Shown one piece after another: positions 44,761 through 50,669 of a stretch of 64,000 bases of DNA. How positions within the stretch are numbered: the stretch's first letter is position 1; each line of letters begins with the position of its first letter. The position numbers were made by a program, and so were the translations under genes. The notes beneath the pieces are model-generated. The model had not been told where the DNA came from and ran no database searches. It saw nothing but the letters and a program-made list of their open reading frames with translations. This stretch comes from JAAXHB01 sp965221635 (GTDB lineage: Bacteria > Actinomycetota > Acidimicrobiia > Acidimicrobiales > Aldehydirespiratoraceae), in assembly GCA_965221635.1 (NCBI GenBank), contig OZ244902.1:3472001-3536000 (forward strand), in the 5' to 3' direction.

Positions 44761-45665
44761 GGGATGTCCTTTGCGTCGGGTTCGTCCGGTGGCAGGCGCT
44801 TCACGAGGCTGGGGGCGAGACCGAACTGTTCCACCAGCAGCGCGTCACGGTCGGTGTTGTTGATCCGGTCGAAGCTGAGCGCTCCGGACGGGTCGAGCTT
44901 GTGCAACTTGTTGCGGGCGTAGGTGATCACCCCGTTGCGGGTGTTGCGGCGGATCACGAACAGGTGGTTCAGCGCGCTGTGGTGACGTGACGCCTCCCAG
45001 CGCTTCGTGAGATAGGCCGGGTTGTCGGTGCGCACGTCGATTCGATACCTGAGGCGCCGTTCGCTGTGACCGGTTCGGAACAGCACCGACCAGGTGTCGA
45101 TCGGGTCGTCGGGTGTGCGGGGGCCAGAGCCGTTGGTTGGGGTGTTGTCGGGCGTGGACACGGTGATCGTGGGGTTGGCGGTGGCGGGCAGCCAGGGCGC
45201 GCCGGCGGTGGTCACCACGTCGGGCAGAAACGGGATCGGCTCCTCGTTCAGCACGTACCCGTCCACGTCGTAGAGCACGCCGTCGAGACGAACCAACACA
45301 CAACCGTGGCCGGGCCCGGCGCCGGGCGGGGTGACACCCAGCATCGGGCCCGCGCCAATGGACACGTCGAAACCAAGCGCCGCCAGCAGCCCGTGCAAGC
45401 CCATGGCGCCTCCCCAGCAAGTGCCGCCCACGCCGAGTTCCAGGAAGCATTCGAGGACTGCTCGGGCATTGGCGGCGGGCAGGGGCGACGGATCGCCCGA
45501 CGCAAGGTGAATGCGTTTGAGGGCGTTGTCCGACGGCACCCGCCTGCACCACTTCATGTAAATCAACGACAGCGCGGGAAGGTCCGGCGTTTCGGGCCGG
45601 TCACAGCCGAGTTCGGCCAGCACATCGCCGACTAGTTGGTCATCGATCACCCACGGATCACGCAC
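44757..45665 (-). CDS. Arylamine N-acetyltransferase-like protein
   Basis: A 302-residue protein with the NAT cysteine-protease-like layout. The catalytic Cys is in GVGGTCWGGAMGLHGLLAALGF (Cys83), the His in GPGHGCVLVRLDG (His120) and the Asp in VLYDVDGY (133 or 135). The usual RGGxCxE is replaced by GGTCWGG. NATs transfer acetyl groups from acetyl-CoA to arylamines or act in amide synthase steps. A weakly conserved C-terminal third is normal for the family. The neighbouring hydantoinase fragment overlaps its stop. Activity and substrate remain uncertain. Confidence 0.8.
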   Translation of the reverse strand: MRDPWVIDDQLVGDVLAELGCDRPETPDLPALSLIYMKWCRRVPSDNALKRIHLASGDPSPLPAANARAVLECFLELGVGGTCWGGAMGLHGLLAALGFDVSIGAGPMLGVTPPGAGPGHGCVLVRLDGVLYDVDGYVLNEEPIPFLPDVVTTAGAPWLPATANPTITVSTPDNTPTNGSGPRTPDDPIDTWSVLFRTGHSERRLRYRIDVRTDNPAYLTKRWEASRHHSALNHLFVIRRNTRNGVITYARNKLHKLDPSGALSFDRINNTDRDALLVEQFGLAPSLVKRLPPDEPDAKDIP

Positions 45666-45886
45666 GTTCTAACCTCCCGCGTCCCGGCCGGTCGCAGCCA
45701 TCTGATTATTCCAAGGATGCCGAAGGCCGACAGCCGGGACGTTCACGACCCGGACCGGATCAGCCGGTCTCGGCGGTCTGGTCGGCGGACTGACACCAAC
45801 CTGGAGGCCAGGCAGCGCGCCATCTGCGGCAAGGGTTGACTTGTCGGCAGCGCCTCGGCGCCTTGTGGGCCAACCGCTCCGCTGCG

Positions 45887-45941
45887 CCCAATGGTCGATG
45901 GTCTCCGGGCAAGGGAGCTGCGCGACTTCCCGACCATTGGG
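45887..45941. repeat. Perfect 11-bp inverted repeat
   Basis: CCCAATGGTCG (45887-45897) is matched in inverse by CGACCATTGGG (45931-45941) across 33 bases. It lies 21 bp after the stop of the PPOX gene and 220 bp before the NAT gene. It may be a terminator-like structure for the PPOX transcript or an old element end. The rest of 45666-45962 holds no convincing gene. Confidence 0.6.
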
Positions 45942-45962
45942 ATTGTCGGGGATTGAGAATCG

Positions 45963-46358
45963 TCAGGTGCTGGGGTATGTCACCACGCGCTCGGGCTTGA
46001 TTTTCACGATCACCCGCTCTGAGGTGATCGGTCTGGGGTACTCCACCTTCTTCAGGTACTTGAGGGCAAGGCTGTCCAGGTGTGCCTTCGCGTGAGGGCC
46101 TGTTTCGGTTGCCACGACCTTTCCGCGTACTTCCACATAGTCCCAAGCGTTTTCTTGGCTGATGATCAACACCGTGACGGTGGGGTTGGCCGTGATGTTT
46201 CGATACTTCTGTCGATGAACTTCCGTGTTGATCAGCACGTGATCGTCGTCGCAGTCAACCCACATCACCTGAACCTGCAGGCTGCCGTTGGGCATCACCG
46301 TCGCCAGCGAAGCGAAGTTCGCGCCCTTGGCAAGACGCCGAACGGATTCCTCAAGCAT
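45963..46358 (-). CDS. PPOX-class F420/FMN-dependent oxidoreductase
   Basis: A 131-residue split-barrel protein: FASLATVMPNGSLQVQVMWVD, VLINTEVHRQKYRNI, the strand NPTVTVLIIS, and YVEVRGKVVAT, typical of the pyridoxamine-phosphate-oxidase-like superfamily and of its F420-binding branch in actinobacteria. The RQKYRN Lys/Arg cluster fits the F420 tail or FMN phosphate. Start is ATG 46358 behind GGGAG. It is 29 bp downstream of the orphan Phd-type antitoxin on the same strand and may share its transcript. The F420 assignment is inference. Confidence 0.85.
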   Translation of the reverse strand: MLEESVRRLAKGANFASLATVMPNGSLQVQVMWVDCDDDHVLINTEVHRQKYRNITANPTVTVLIISQENAWDYVEVRGKVVATETGPHAKAHLDSLALKYLKKVEYPRPITSERVIVKIKPERVVTYPST

Positions 46359-46387
46359 TGGCCACTCCCAGAACGCTGGACACCACG

Positions 46388-46651
46388 TCAGTAACGCTCG
46401 TCGTGCCGCATCCGCGCCAGCGCGGCCGCCAACTCCGGGCCAGGCTCGGGCGCAGGCAAGTCGGCGATCGCTCGACTCGGTGGCCTGGCGCGTCCGGCAT
46501 CCACGAGGGTGCTCAGGCGCGACTTGGGCAGCGCCGTGATCTGCGCCACAGGCTTGCCCCGCACGGTGATGGTCACCGTCTCACCCGCCACAGCCTCAGC
46601 CACCACAGCAGAAGCGTTCCGCGCAAGCGCACCAATCCCCACAACAGACAT
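46388..46651 (-). CDS. Phd/YefM-type antitoxin without a visible toxin
   Basis: An 87-residue protein, SVVGIGALARNASAVVAEAV then GETVTITVRGKPVAQITAL, the DNA-binding half of Phd/YefM antitoxins, with a long polar tail that normally wraps the toxin. The next gene on the strand is a PPOX protein, not a PIN or Fic toxin, and the divergent gene is Abi-like. It is therefore an orphan or has an unusual partner. Upstream GGGTGCTAC with a TAnnnT box lies 10 bases before the ATG and is shared with the phd-vapC operator at 47703-47711. Confidence 0.8.
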   Translation of the reverse strand: MSVVGIGALARNASAVVAEAVAGETVTITVRGKPVAQITALPKSRLSTLVDAGRARPPSRAIADLPAPEPGPELAAALARMRHDERY

Positions 46652-46671
46652 GTTCCACAACGTAGCACCCC
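46652..46671 (-). promoter_or_regulatory. Putative operator/-10 of the orphan antitoxin
   Basis: On the minus strand GGGGTGCTAC is followed by GTTGTGGAAC and ATG. TACGTT could act as a -10 box for a nearly leaderless transcript. The nine bases GGGTGCTAC also occur upstream of the other phd gene, at almost the same distance from its ATG. Confidence 0.35.
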
Positions 46672-46786
46672 ACGCGATTCGCCACCACGACGGTGATGCG
46701 AGTGGCGGAACTTGGCCGACGTTGGAGGTGTGGTGCGCGGGTTGGATTGTTTGGGATAGAATATAAACCTTGTTGTTACCGACGGA

Positions 46787-47674
46787 GTGGGGGTTTCGGT
46801 GTTGGTTCCGCCTGTGAGCGGTGAGGTTGCGGCAACCATGGCAGAGTTCGTGGCGGGGGGCGACGGGCCGTCTCACGCTGTGTTGACGCGTGTGTTTGAC
46901 CGGGCCGGCTTCGAGCTTGCGGCGCCGCATGATCCGTACAGCCCCATGGCACAACTGACAAGGGCGGAACGGGTGCGCGCCGCCGTGAGAGCCGCGATGC
47001 ACGAGCCCGAACAAGCCCGGCAGCTCATCGACCTGCTGCTCGTGGAGTACCGCAAGTGCGGACTGTTCGCCACCGGTCGGGAGGGAGGCGCCGAAGCTGA
47101 CCTTCGAGCACGAGTGTCGGCCGCCCGGGCCGCTTTCGCTCGGATCGGGTGGGAGTTGACCCGACAGGGAGAGTTGCATCCGGCCCCGGACGACGAGGAT
47201 CTCCAGCTCGAGGGCCGACCGTTGATCGAGGATCAACTGCAGCACCTGCGCCTTGCAACCGAGGATCGGGTGAACGTTCTCTTGCGATCCAACGCTGAAG
47301 CGGCGCTCATGCTGCTCACGGCGAGGAACATGCTCGAATCGACGGCCCGTTACGTTCTGGAGACGTTGGGGGCGCCGGATTGCACGTCGCTGGACTTCAA
47401 CGAGTTGTGGGAGCGGGTGCGCGACCAGCTGGGCCTGAACCCGTTCTCGGTGACCATTTGCCAAATCGTGGGAGACGACTTCCAACGAATCCTGCACGTT
47501 TCGTCATACATCAGGCACATGGCCCAAACCCTCGGCAAGCTCGACCCCACAAAGCACAAGCACGCCCTTCCCCAGGGAATCAGCACCGAAGGAGCCGACC
47601 TGATGGTTCGCGAGGCATGCGACATCACCGACACAGTCCTAACCATCCTCGACCGACGCCTAGGAGATCAATGA
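46787..47674 (+). CDS. Abortive-infection-like protein (Abi_C-type C-terminus)
   Basis: A 295-residue soluble helical protein. The last 130 residues, with ARNMLESTARYVLETLG, a helix with LWERVRDQLGL, MAQTLGKLDPTKHKH and a final helix TDTVLTILDRRL, resemble the C-terminal domain of abortive-infection family proteins, which usually carry a G-x-H-G-like turn at the same place; here that turn is degenerate (KHKHALPQG). The N-terminal half is unknown. The start is uncertain: GTG 46787 is the longest, and other GTG/TTG codons lie 12-15 bases on. An AT-rich spot (TAGAATATAAAC at 46757-46768) upstream may be the promoter. Its place in a TA/defence island supports an antiphage role. Confidence 0.5.
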   Translation: MGVSVLVPPVSGEVAATMAEFVAGGDGPSHAVLTRVFDRAGFELAAPHDPYSPMAQLTRAERVRAAVRAAMHEPEQARQLIDLLLVEYRKCGLFATGREGGAEADLRARVSAARAAFARIGWELTRQGELHPAPDDEDLQLEGRPLIEDQLQHLRLATEDRVNVLLRSNAEAALMLLTARNMLESTARYVLETLGAPDCTSLDFNELWERVRDQLGLNPFSVTICQIVGDDFQRILHVSSYIRHMAQTLGKLDPTKHKHALPQGISTEGADLMVREACDITDTVLTILDRRLGDQ

Positions 47675-47695
47675 CCAACAACGCACGGGGGGCGC

Positions 47696-47720
47696 GTAGC
47701 AAGGGTGCTACACTCAATTC
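47696..47720 (+). promoter_or_regulatory. Promoter and palindromic operator of phd-vapC
   Basis: TACACT (47709-47714) lies exactly 6 bases before the ATG, giving a leaderless start. It is overlapped by the inverted repeat GTAGC-aagggt-GCTAC (47696-47700 and 47707-47711), a typical site for autorepression by the antitoxin or its complex. No consensus -35 box is visible. Confidence 0.55.
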
Positions 47721-47975
47721 ATGAGCACCGAGATCAGCCAGCGTGAGTTCCGCAACAACAGCGGCCGCATCATGCGCGCCCTCACCCGGGGCGAGACGTT
47801 CGTCATCACTCGCAACGGTGAGCCGGTGGGCGAACTGACGCCACTACGCCGTCAACGATTCGTGCGGTCCGAAGCTGTTGTTGCAATGTTCCGATCTGCT
47901 GCCCCCATCGACTACCAACAATTCCGCCGTGACCTGGATCGGCACGTCGACCAGTCCATCGAGCCACGTGCGTAG
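47721..47975 (+). CDS. Phd/YefM-type antitoxin
   Basis: An 84-residue protein, TEISQREFRNNSGRIMRALT then GETFVITRNGEPVGELTPL, the classic Phd/VapB DNA-binding half, and a charged tail (DYQQFRRDLDRHVDQSIEP) for toxin binding. Its stop overlaps the vapC start by 8 bp. The upstream palindrome overlaps its -10 box, so autoregulation is likely. Seems intact. Confidence 0.92.
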   Translation: MSTEISQREFRNNSGRIMRALTRGETFVITRNGEPVGELTPLRRQRFVRSEAVVAMFRSAAPIDYQQFRRDLDRHVDQSIEPRA

Positions 47976-48381
47976 CAACGATCGACCTGAACGCGGTCTT
48001 CTGGACACCTCGGTCATCATCGACCTCGAGCAGATCCCGGACAATTCGCTTCCCACTAGGTCGGCGATCAGTGCTATCACCCTGGCTGAACTTGCGGCCG
48101 GCCCCCACGCCACTGAAGATCCCAGATTACGCAGCCGCCGACAAGATTGCCTCCAAAGAGCGGAAGCTGGCTTCGACCCCATCCTGTTCAACGCCGACGC
48201 AGCCCGAGCCTATGGCCGCATCTACGCGGCAGTCTCCCGAGCTGGCCGCAAACCTCGAGGAGCCAGAGCCGTGGATTTGCTGATCGCTGCGACCGCGCTG
48301 GCCGAGGGAATCCCGCTTTACACACGCAACCCAGCCGACTTCGGCGCTCTGGACGACCTCATCCAAGTGATCGCGGTGTGA
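47968..48381 (+). CDS. vapC: VapC-type PIN-domain toxin
   Basis: A 137-residue PIN RNase. The acidic metal ligands are present: GLLDTSVIIDLE (first Asp), AITLAELAAGPH (Glu), RAVDLLIAATAL (Asp) and YTRNPADFGALDDL (Asp). VapC toxins cut tRNA or rRNA. GTG 47968 is chosen as start since it overlaps the antitoxin end and places the first Asp at the normal distance. Active by motif content. Confidence 0.92.
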   Translation: MRSNDRPERGLLDTSVIIDLEQIPDNSLPTRSAISAITLAELAAGPHATEDPRLRSRRQDCLQRAEAGFDPILFNADAARAYGRIYAAVSRAGRKPRGARAVDLLIAATALAEGIPLYTRNPADFGALDDLIQVIAV

Positions 48382-48541
48382 GACACCATGTGCGACAAGT
48401 GCTGAGTCGGTCGTGAACTGCACAATGGATGACTGATTGTCCGACATCGATAGGTCGGCTAGCTAGAGCGCAGGTTTGAACCCTCGCAGTACGGGTTCGC
48501 TGGCCGACTCCATTCCTGCCATCACTGTGAAGCCAAGACAG

Positions 48542-48628
48542 CTACGGCGACTCGGCGACGGTCGCCAGATACTCGCTGTCCTCAGCGGACCAAACCACGC
48601 TGTACGTGCAGTCCTGTACTTCAACCAT
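48542..48628 (-). pseudogene. Truncated HicB-like copy (nonsense mutation)
   Basis: Twenty-eight codons, MVEVQDCTYSVVWSAEDSEY and then LATVAESP, before a TAG. It copies the start of the HicB-like gene at 50203 (MIDVRHYGYRVVWSVEDDEY), including the upstream AAAGGAT site. The TAG replaces a Ser codon (TCG in the other copy), and matching codons continue beyond it (LSWLHSD against LSWLDSD) before similarity is lost. It is therefore a dead duplicate. The remaining sequence between 48382 and 48680 shows no other gene. Confidence 0.75.
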
Positions 48629-48680
48629 TCCCAAATCCTTTCACCGGATCGATCACCTCGGTCGCCATCACGAGCTTCCG

Positions 48681-49142
48681 TCAGCACCCCACGGCCAGCT
48701 CTCGACGCCAGCAGACGTACAGCCGACGGGGTTTGTCCCCGGTGACTGGCGCGGCTACATCTAGGTCGACCTCAACAGTCTCGACCTCCATCTCCTGGGC
48801 GAAGGCACGGCTCAGTCCGAGGTGCACCTTGGCAGCCCCGGGTCCGGTTGCCAGGAATCGAAGCGACCGCAGACGGGTCGCGCCCAGCACGCCGACCTCC
48901 GGCTCAACAGACCGATCACTGACAAGAGTGAGCGCGCCGAGGTCGCTGTCGCGGATGCGCCATCGGTAACCGGTTGACGCGGTTTCGGGCACGCGAACGA
49001 CAAGTTCGTCGTGAACCTGCATCCCCAACTTGAGAGATGCATTGGCCTCTGTGAGCAACCACGAGTCGACACTCTCAGCGGCTAAGCGCGCCGCTTCACG
49101 ACCGTCGGCCTCGGCTTGGCGGTGTTGGTGTGACGGTGTCAT
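48681..49142 (-). CDS. Chagasin-like (I42) protease-inhibitor-domain protein
   Basis: A 153-residue protein with no signal peptide. VHDELVVRVPETASTGYRW is close to the chagasin/I42 core in which an NPTTGYxW loop blocks cysteine-protease active sites; here the loop is ETASTGYRW (about 53-61). Other family elements are RSLRFLATGPGAAKVHLG (like the F.A...G...L strand) and the last strands. The start ATG overlaps the end of the XRE gene by 4 bp, so the two are translated together. In many XRE pairs this position holds an ImmA/IrrE protease, so an inhibitor-like fold here is unusual. It acts in the cytoplasm. Confidence 0.65.
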   Translation of the reverse strand: MTPSHQHRQAEADGREAARLAAESVDSWLLTEANASLKLGMQVHDELVVRVPETASTGYRWRIRDSDLGALTLVSDRSVEPEVGVLGATRLRSLRFLATGPGAAKVHLGLSRAFAQEMEVETVEVDLDVAAPVTGDKPRRLYVCWRRELAVGC

Positions 49143-49540
49143 CGCCGAACCTCGTTTGCTGGGCTGGGCGGAGGGCCTTGCTTCAGGAACTCCACGAACC
49201 TCAGAACCTGGTCTCGGTCGGCCTCGTTCAAGGCCTGAGTGGCCCGCAACAGTGCGCCGTCGAACGAGTCCGCCCCGAGCACTACCGCACTTTCTGGCTC
49301 CGCGTCGAGGAAGTAGGAGACCGATCGGCGGTAGAGGGTCGCCAACCGCTTCAGTTCGAGACTTGACACCTTTCGCGTCCCTCGCTCGATGGCCGACACC
49401 GCCGGGCGGGCGATCCCGAGGTGTTCTGCAACGTTCTCCTGGGACAGCCCGAGGTAGCTGCGAGCATCACGCAGGCGGTCAGCCAAAGCCCGCGTGTCAG
49501 CGTCCGTGCCGTCAACCACCACTGATTCCTGTGTATTCAT
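49139..49540 (-). CDS. XRE-family transcriptional regulator
   Basis: A 133-residue regulator with an HTH_3 domain at about 20-75: LADRLRDARSYLGLSQENVA then IARPAVSAIERGTRKVSSLE and LATLYRRSVSYFLD. The C-terminal part (LLRATQALNEADRDQVLRFVEFL) is the short helical tail of the kind seen in XRE proteins paired with ImmA/IrrE peptidases or RES/Xre toxins. ATG 49540 has AAGGA 6 bases upstream. It overlaps the I42-like gene and probably represses its own promoter. Confidence 0.88.
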   Translation of the reverse strand: MNTQESVVVDGTDADTRALADRLRDARSYLGLSQENVAEHLGIARPAVSAIERGTRKVSSLELKRLATLYRRSVSYFLDAEPESAVVLGADSFDGALLRATQALNEADRDQVLRFVEFLKQGPPPSPANEVRR

Positions 49541-49873
49541 ACTATGTCCTTATCTTTCCATTGATGTTATCGCCCGCAGCAGAACGGTGAAGTCTCGCGA
49601 CTTGCCGTTCAACGTTGATCTGGCCTTCGCTCGTCAGGCGGAGTTCCCACGGCGGTCACTTTGGGCGCCCCTGGTATTCGCCTGCCTTGCCGTCAACGTA
49701 GCCGGGCAATGTAAGAAAATCAACCAGCCGATGTTCTTCCATGGAGGGTTTTCGCTCAGCACCGATACTGCGCCCGCCCTCAGGCCGCATTTGCCAGCAA
49801 CTCCGAGTCCGGCGGGCGGATCATCCACATGGAGCGGCGCGCTGGCTGTGGCCGCGGGTGGCGGGGCGATTGC
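49541..49873. other. Intergenic stretch, no gene seen
   Basis: 333 bp between the HicB-like gene and the XRE gene. Only short frames without ribosome sites occur. The 40 bases next to 49540 are AT-rich and should hold the XRE promoter. Confidence 0.5.
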
Positions 49874-50203
49874 TTAGGCGCGGGAGAGGCGGTCACTGAC
49901 CAGCCGGTTCAGGCTGACGCCTTCCTCTGCAGCTGCCCGAACGAGCTCGCGGTGAAGGGACTCGGGAACGCGCACGTTGAACTTGCCCGAGAAACGTCGC
50001 TCGGAGATCGGTTCGGGCACAGGCTCGCCGGCCGCCTCCATGTCTGCCACCACCGTTGAGACCAGTTCAACCAGCCCACGAAGCGCAGCGGCCTGGTCAC
50101 TGTCGAGCCACGACAGCGACGGCATCTCGGCCACGGTCGCCACGTACTCGTCGTCCTCAACGGACCAAACCACTCGGTACCCATAGTGCCGCACATCAAT
50201 CAT
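49874..50203 (-). CDS. HicB-like antitoxin with RHH tail, no HicA nearby
   Basis: A 109-residue two-part protein. The N-terminal half (YRVVWSVEDDEYVATVAEMP, LSWLDSDQAAALRGLVELV) is the HicB partial-RNase-H fold. The C-terminal half (FSGKFNVRVPESLHRELVRA, EEGVSLNRLVSDRLSRA) is a ribbon-helix-helix DNA-binding domain. Start ATG 50203 is preceded by AAAGGAT. HicB antitoxins usually neighbour the small RNase HicA, but none is found on either side, so it is an orphan or a regulator. A palindrome lies 70 bp upstream. Confidence 0.85.
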   Translation of the reverse strand: MIDVRHYGYRVVWSVEDDEYVATVAEMPSLSWLDSDQAAALRGLVELVSTVVADMEAAGEPVPEPISERRFSGKFNVRVPESLHRELVRAAAEEGVSLNRLVSDRLSRA

Positions 50204-50272
50204 CTTCAGATCCTTTCAGTCGTCGGGATCTGCCCTACCAGCTTGTCGGCCCCGGCCAGCCAGTGATAGTAC

Positions 50273-50283
50273 CACTAATAGTG
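50273..50283. promoter_or_regulatory. Palindrome CACTAATAGTG, candidate operator
   Basis: A perfect 5+1+5 palindrome in an AT-rich spot, nested in a wider CAGTG...CACTG repeat (50261-50289) and 70 bp before the HicB-like start. A TACTAT box lies beside it on the minus strand. It may be the binding site of the RHH domain. The rest of 50204-50475 shows no gene. Confidence 0.35.
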
Positions 50284-50475
50284 ACACTGGGCGCGCTTCC
50301 GGTTAGCTGGTGTGCTCCAAACTTTGGGTGCATCCAGTCCCGCAGCAGGTTGAGGGTCGCGGCGTGCCAGACGCACGGCCCCCTCACCGGGCGCGACTGG
50401 TCCGCACCAGAATCGGCGCTATGCTGCAAAGGCACTCTTACTTCGGCGCTTAGGTCTCAGGCCGAACGCCACCTC

Positions 50476-50501
50476 CTACGACCGCCTTCGGGCGGTCGTA
50501 G
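50476..50501 (-). terminator. Strong hairpin downstream of the defence operon
   Basis: CTACGACCGCC and GGCGGTCGTAG form a perfect 11-bp stem with a TTCG tetraloop. It is 168 bp past the stop of the ATPase gene, the last gene of the operon. No T-run follows, but such I-shaped structures serve as terminators in actinobacteria. It would also separate the operon from the HicB-like gene. Confidence 0.6.
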
Positions 50502-50669
50502 CTGCGTATAGGGACACATGCGTCTGCTATGTGGATGGGTCAGGCGGCTTCGAGGCGCCGAACTCACCAAGAGGCGCGACTCCACTGATGACTGATGGGA
50601 CGACCTGCGGATCTGGCGATTCGCGGCTGTGGTTGCCCTTCGAGGCTGGCTTGCCGGGGGCTGCGGGGG

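Noticed and set aside
46742..46767. TTGGAT and TATAAA before the Abi-like gene as a promoter
   Set aside because: The spacing is only 14 bases; the AT-rich spot is mentioned with the gene but not called as a promoter.
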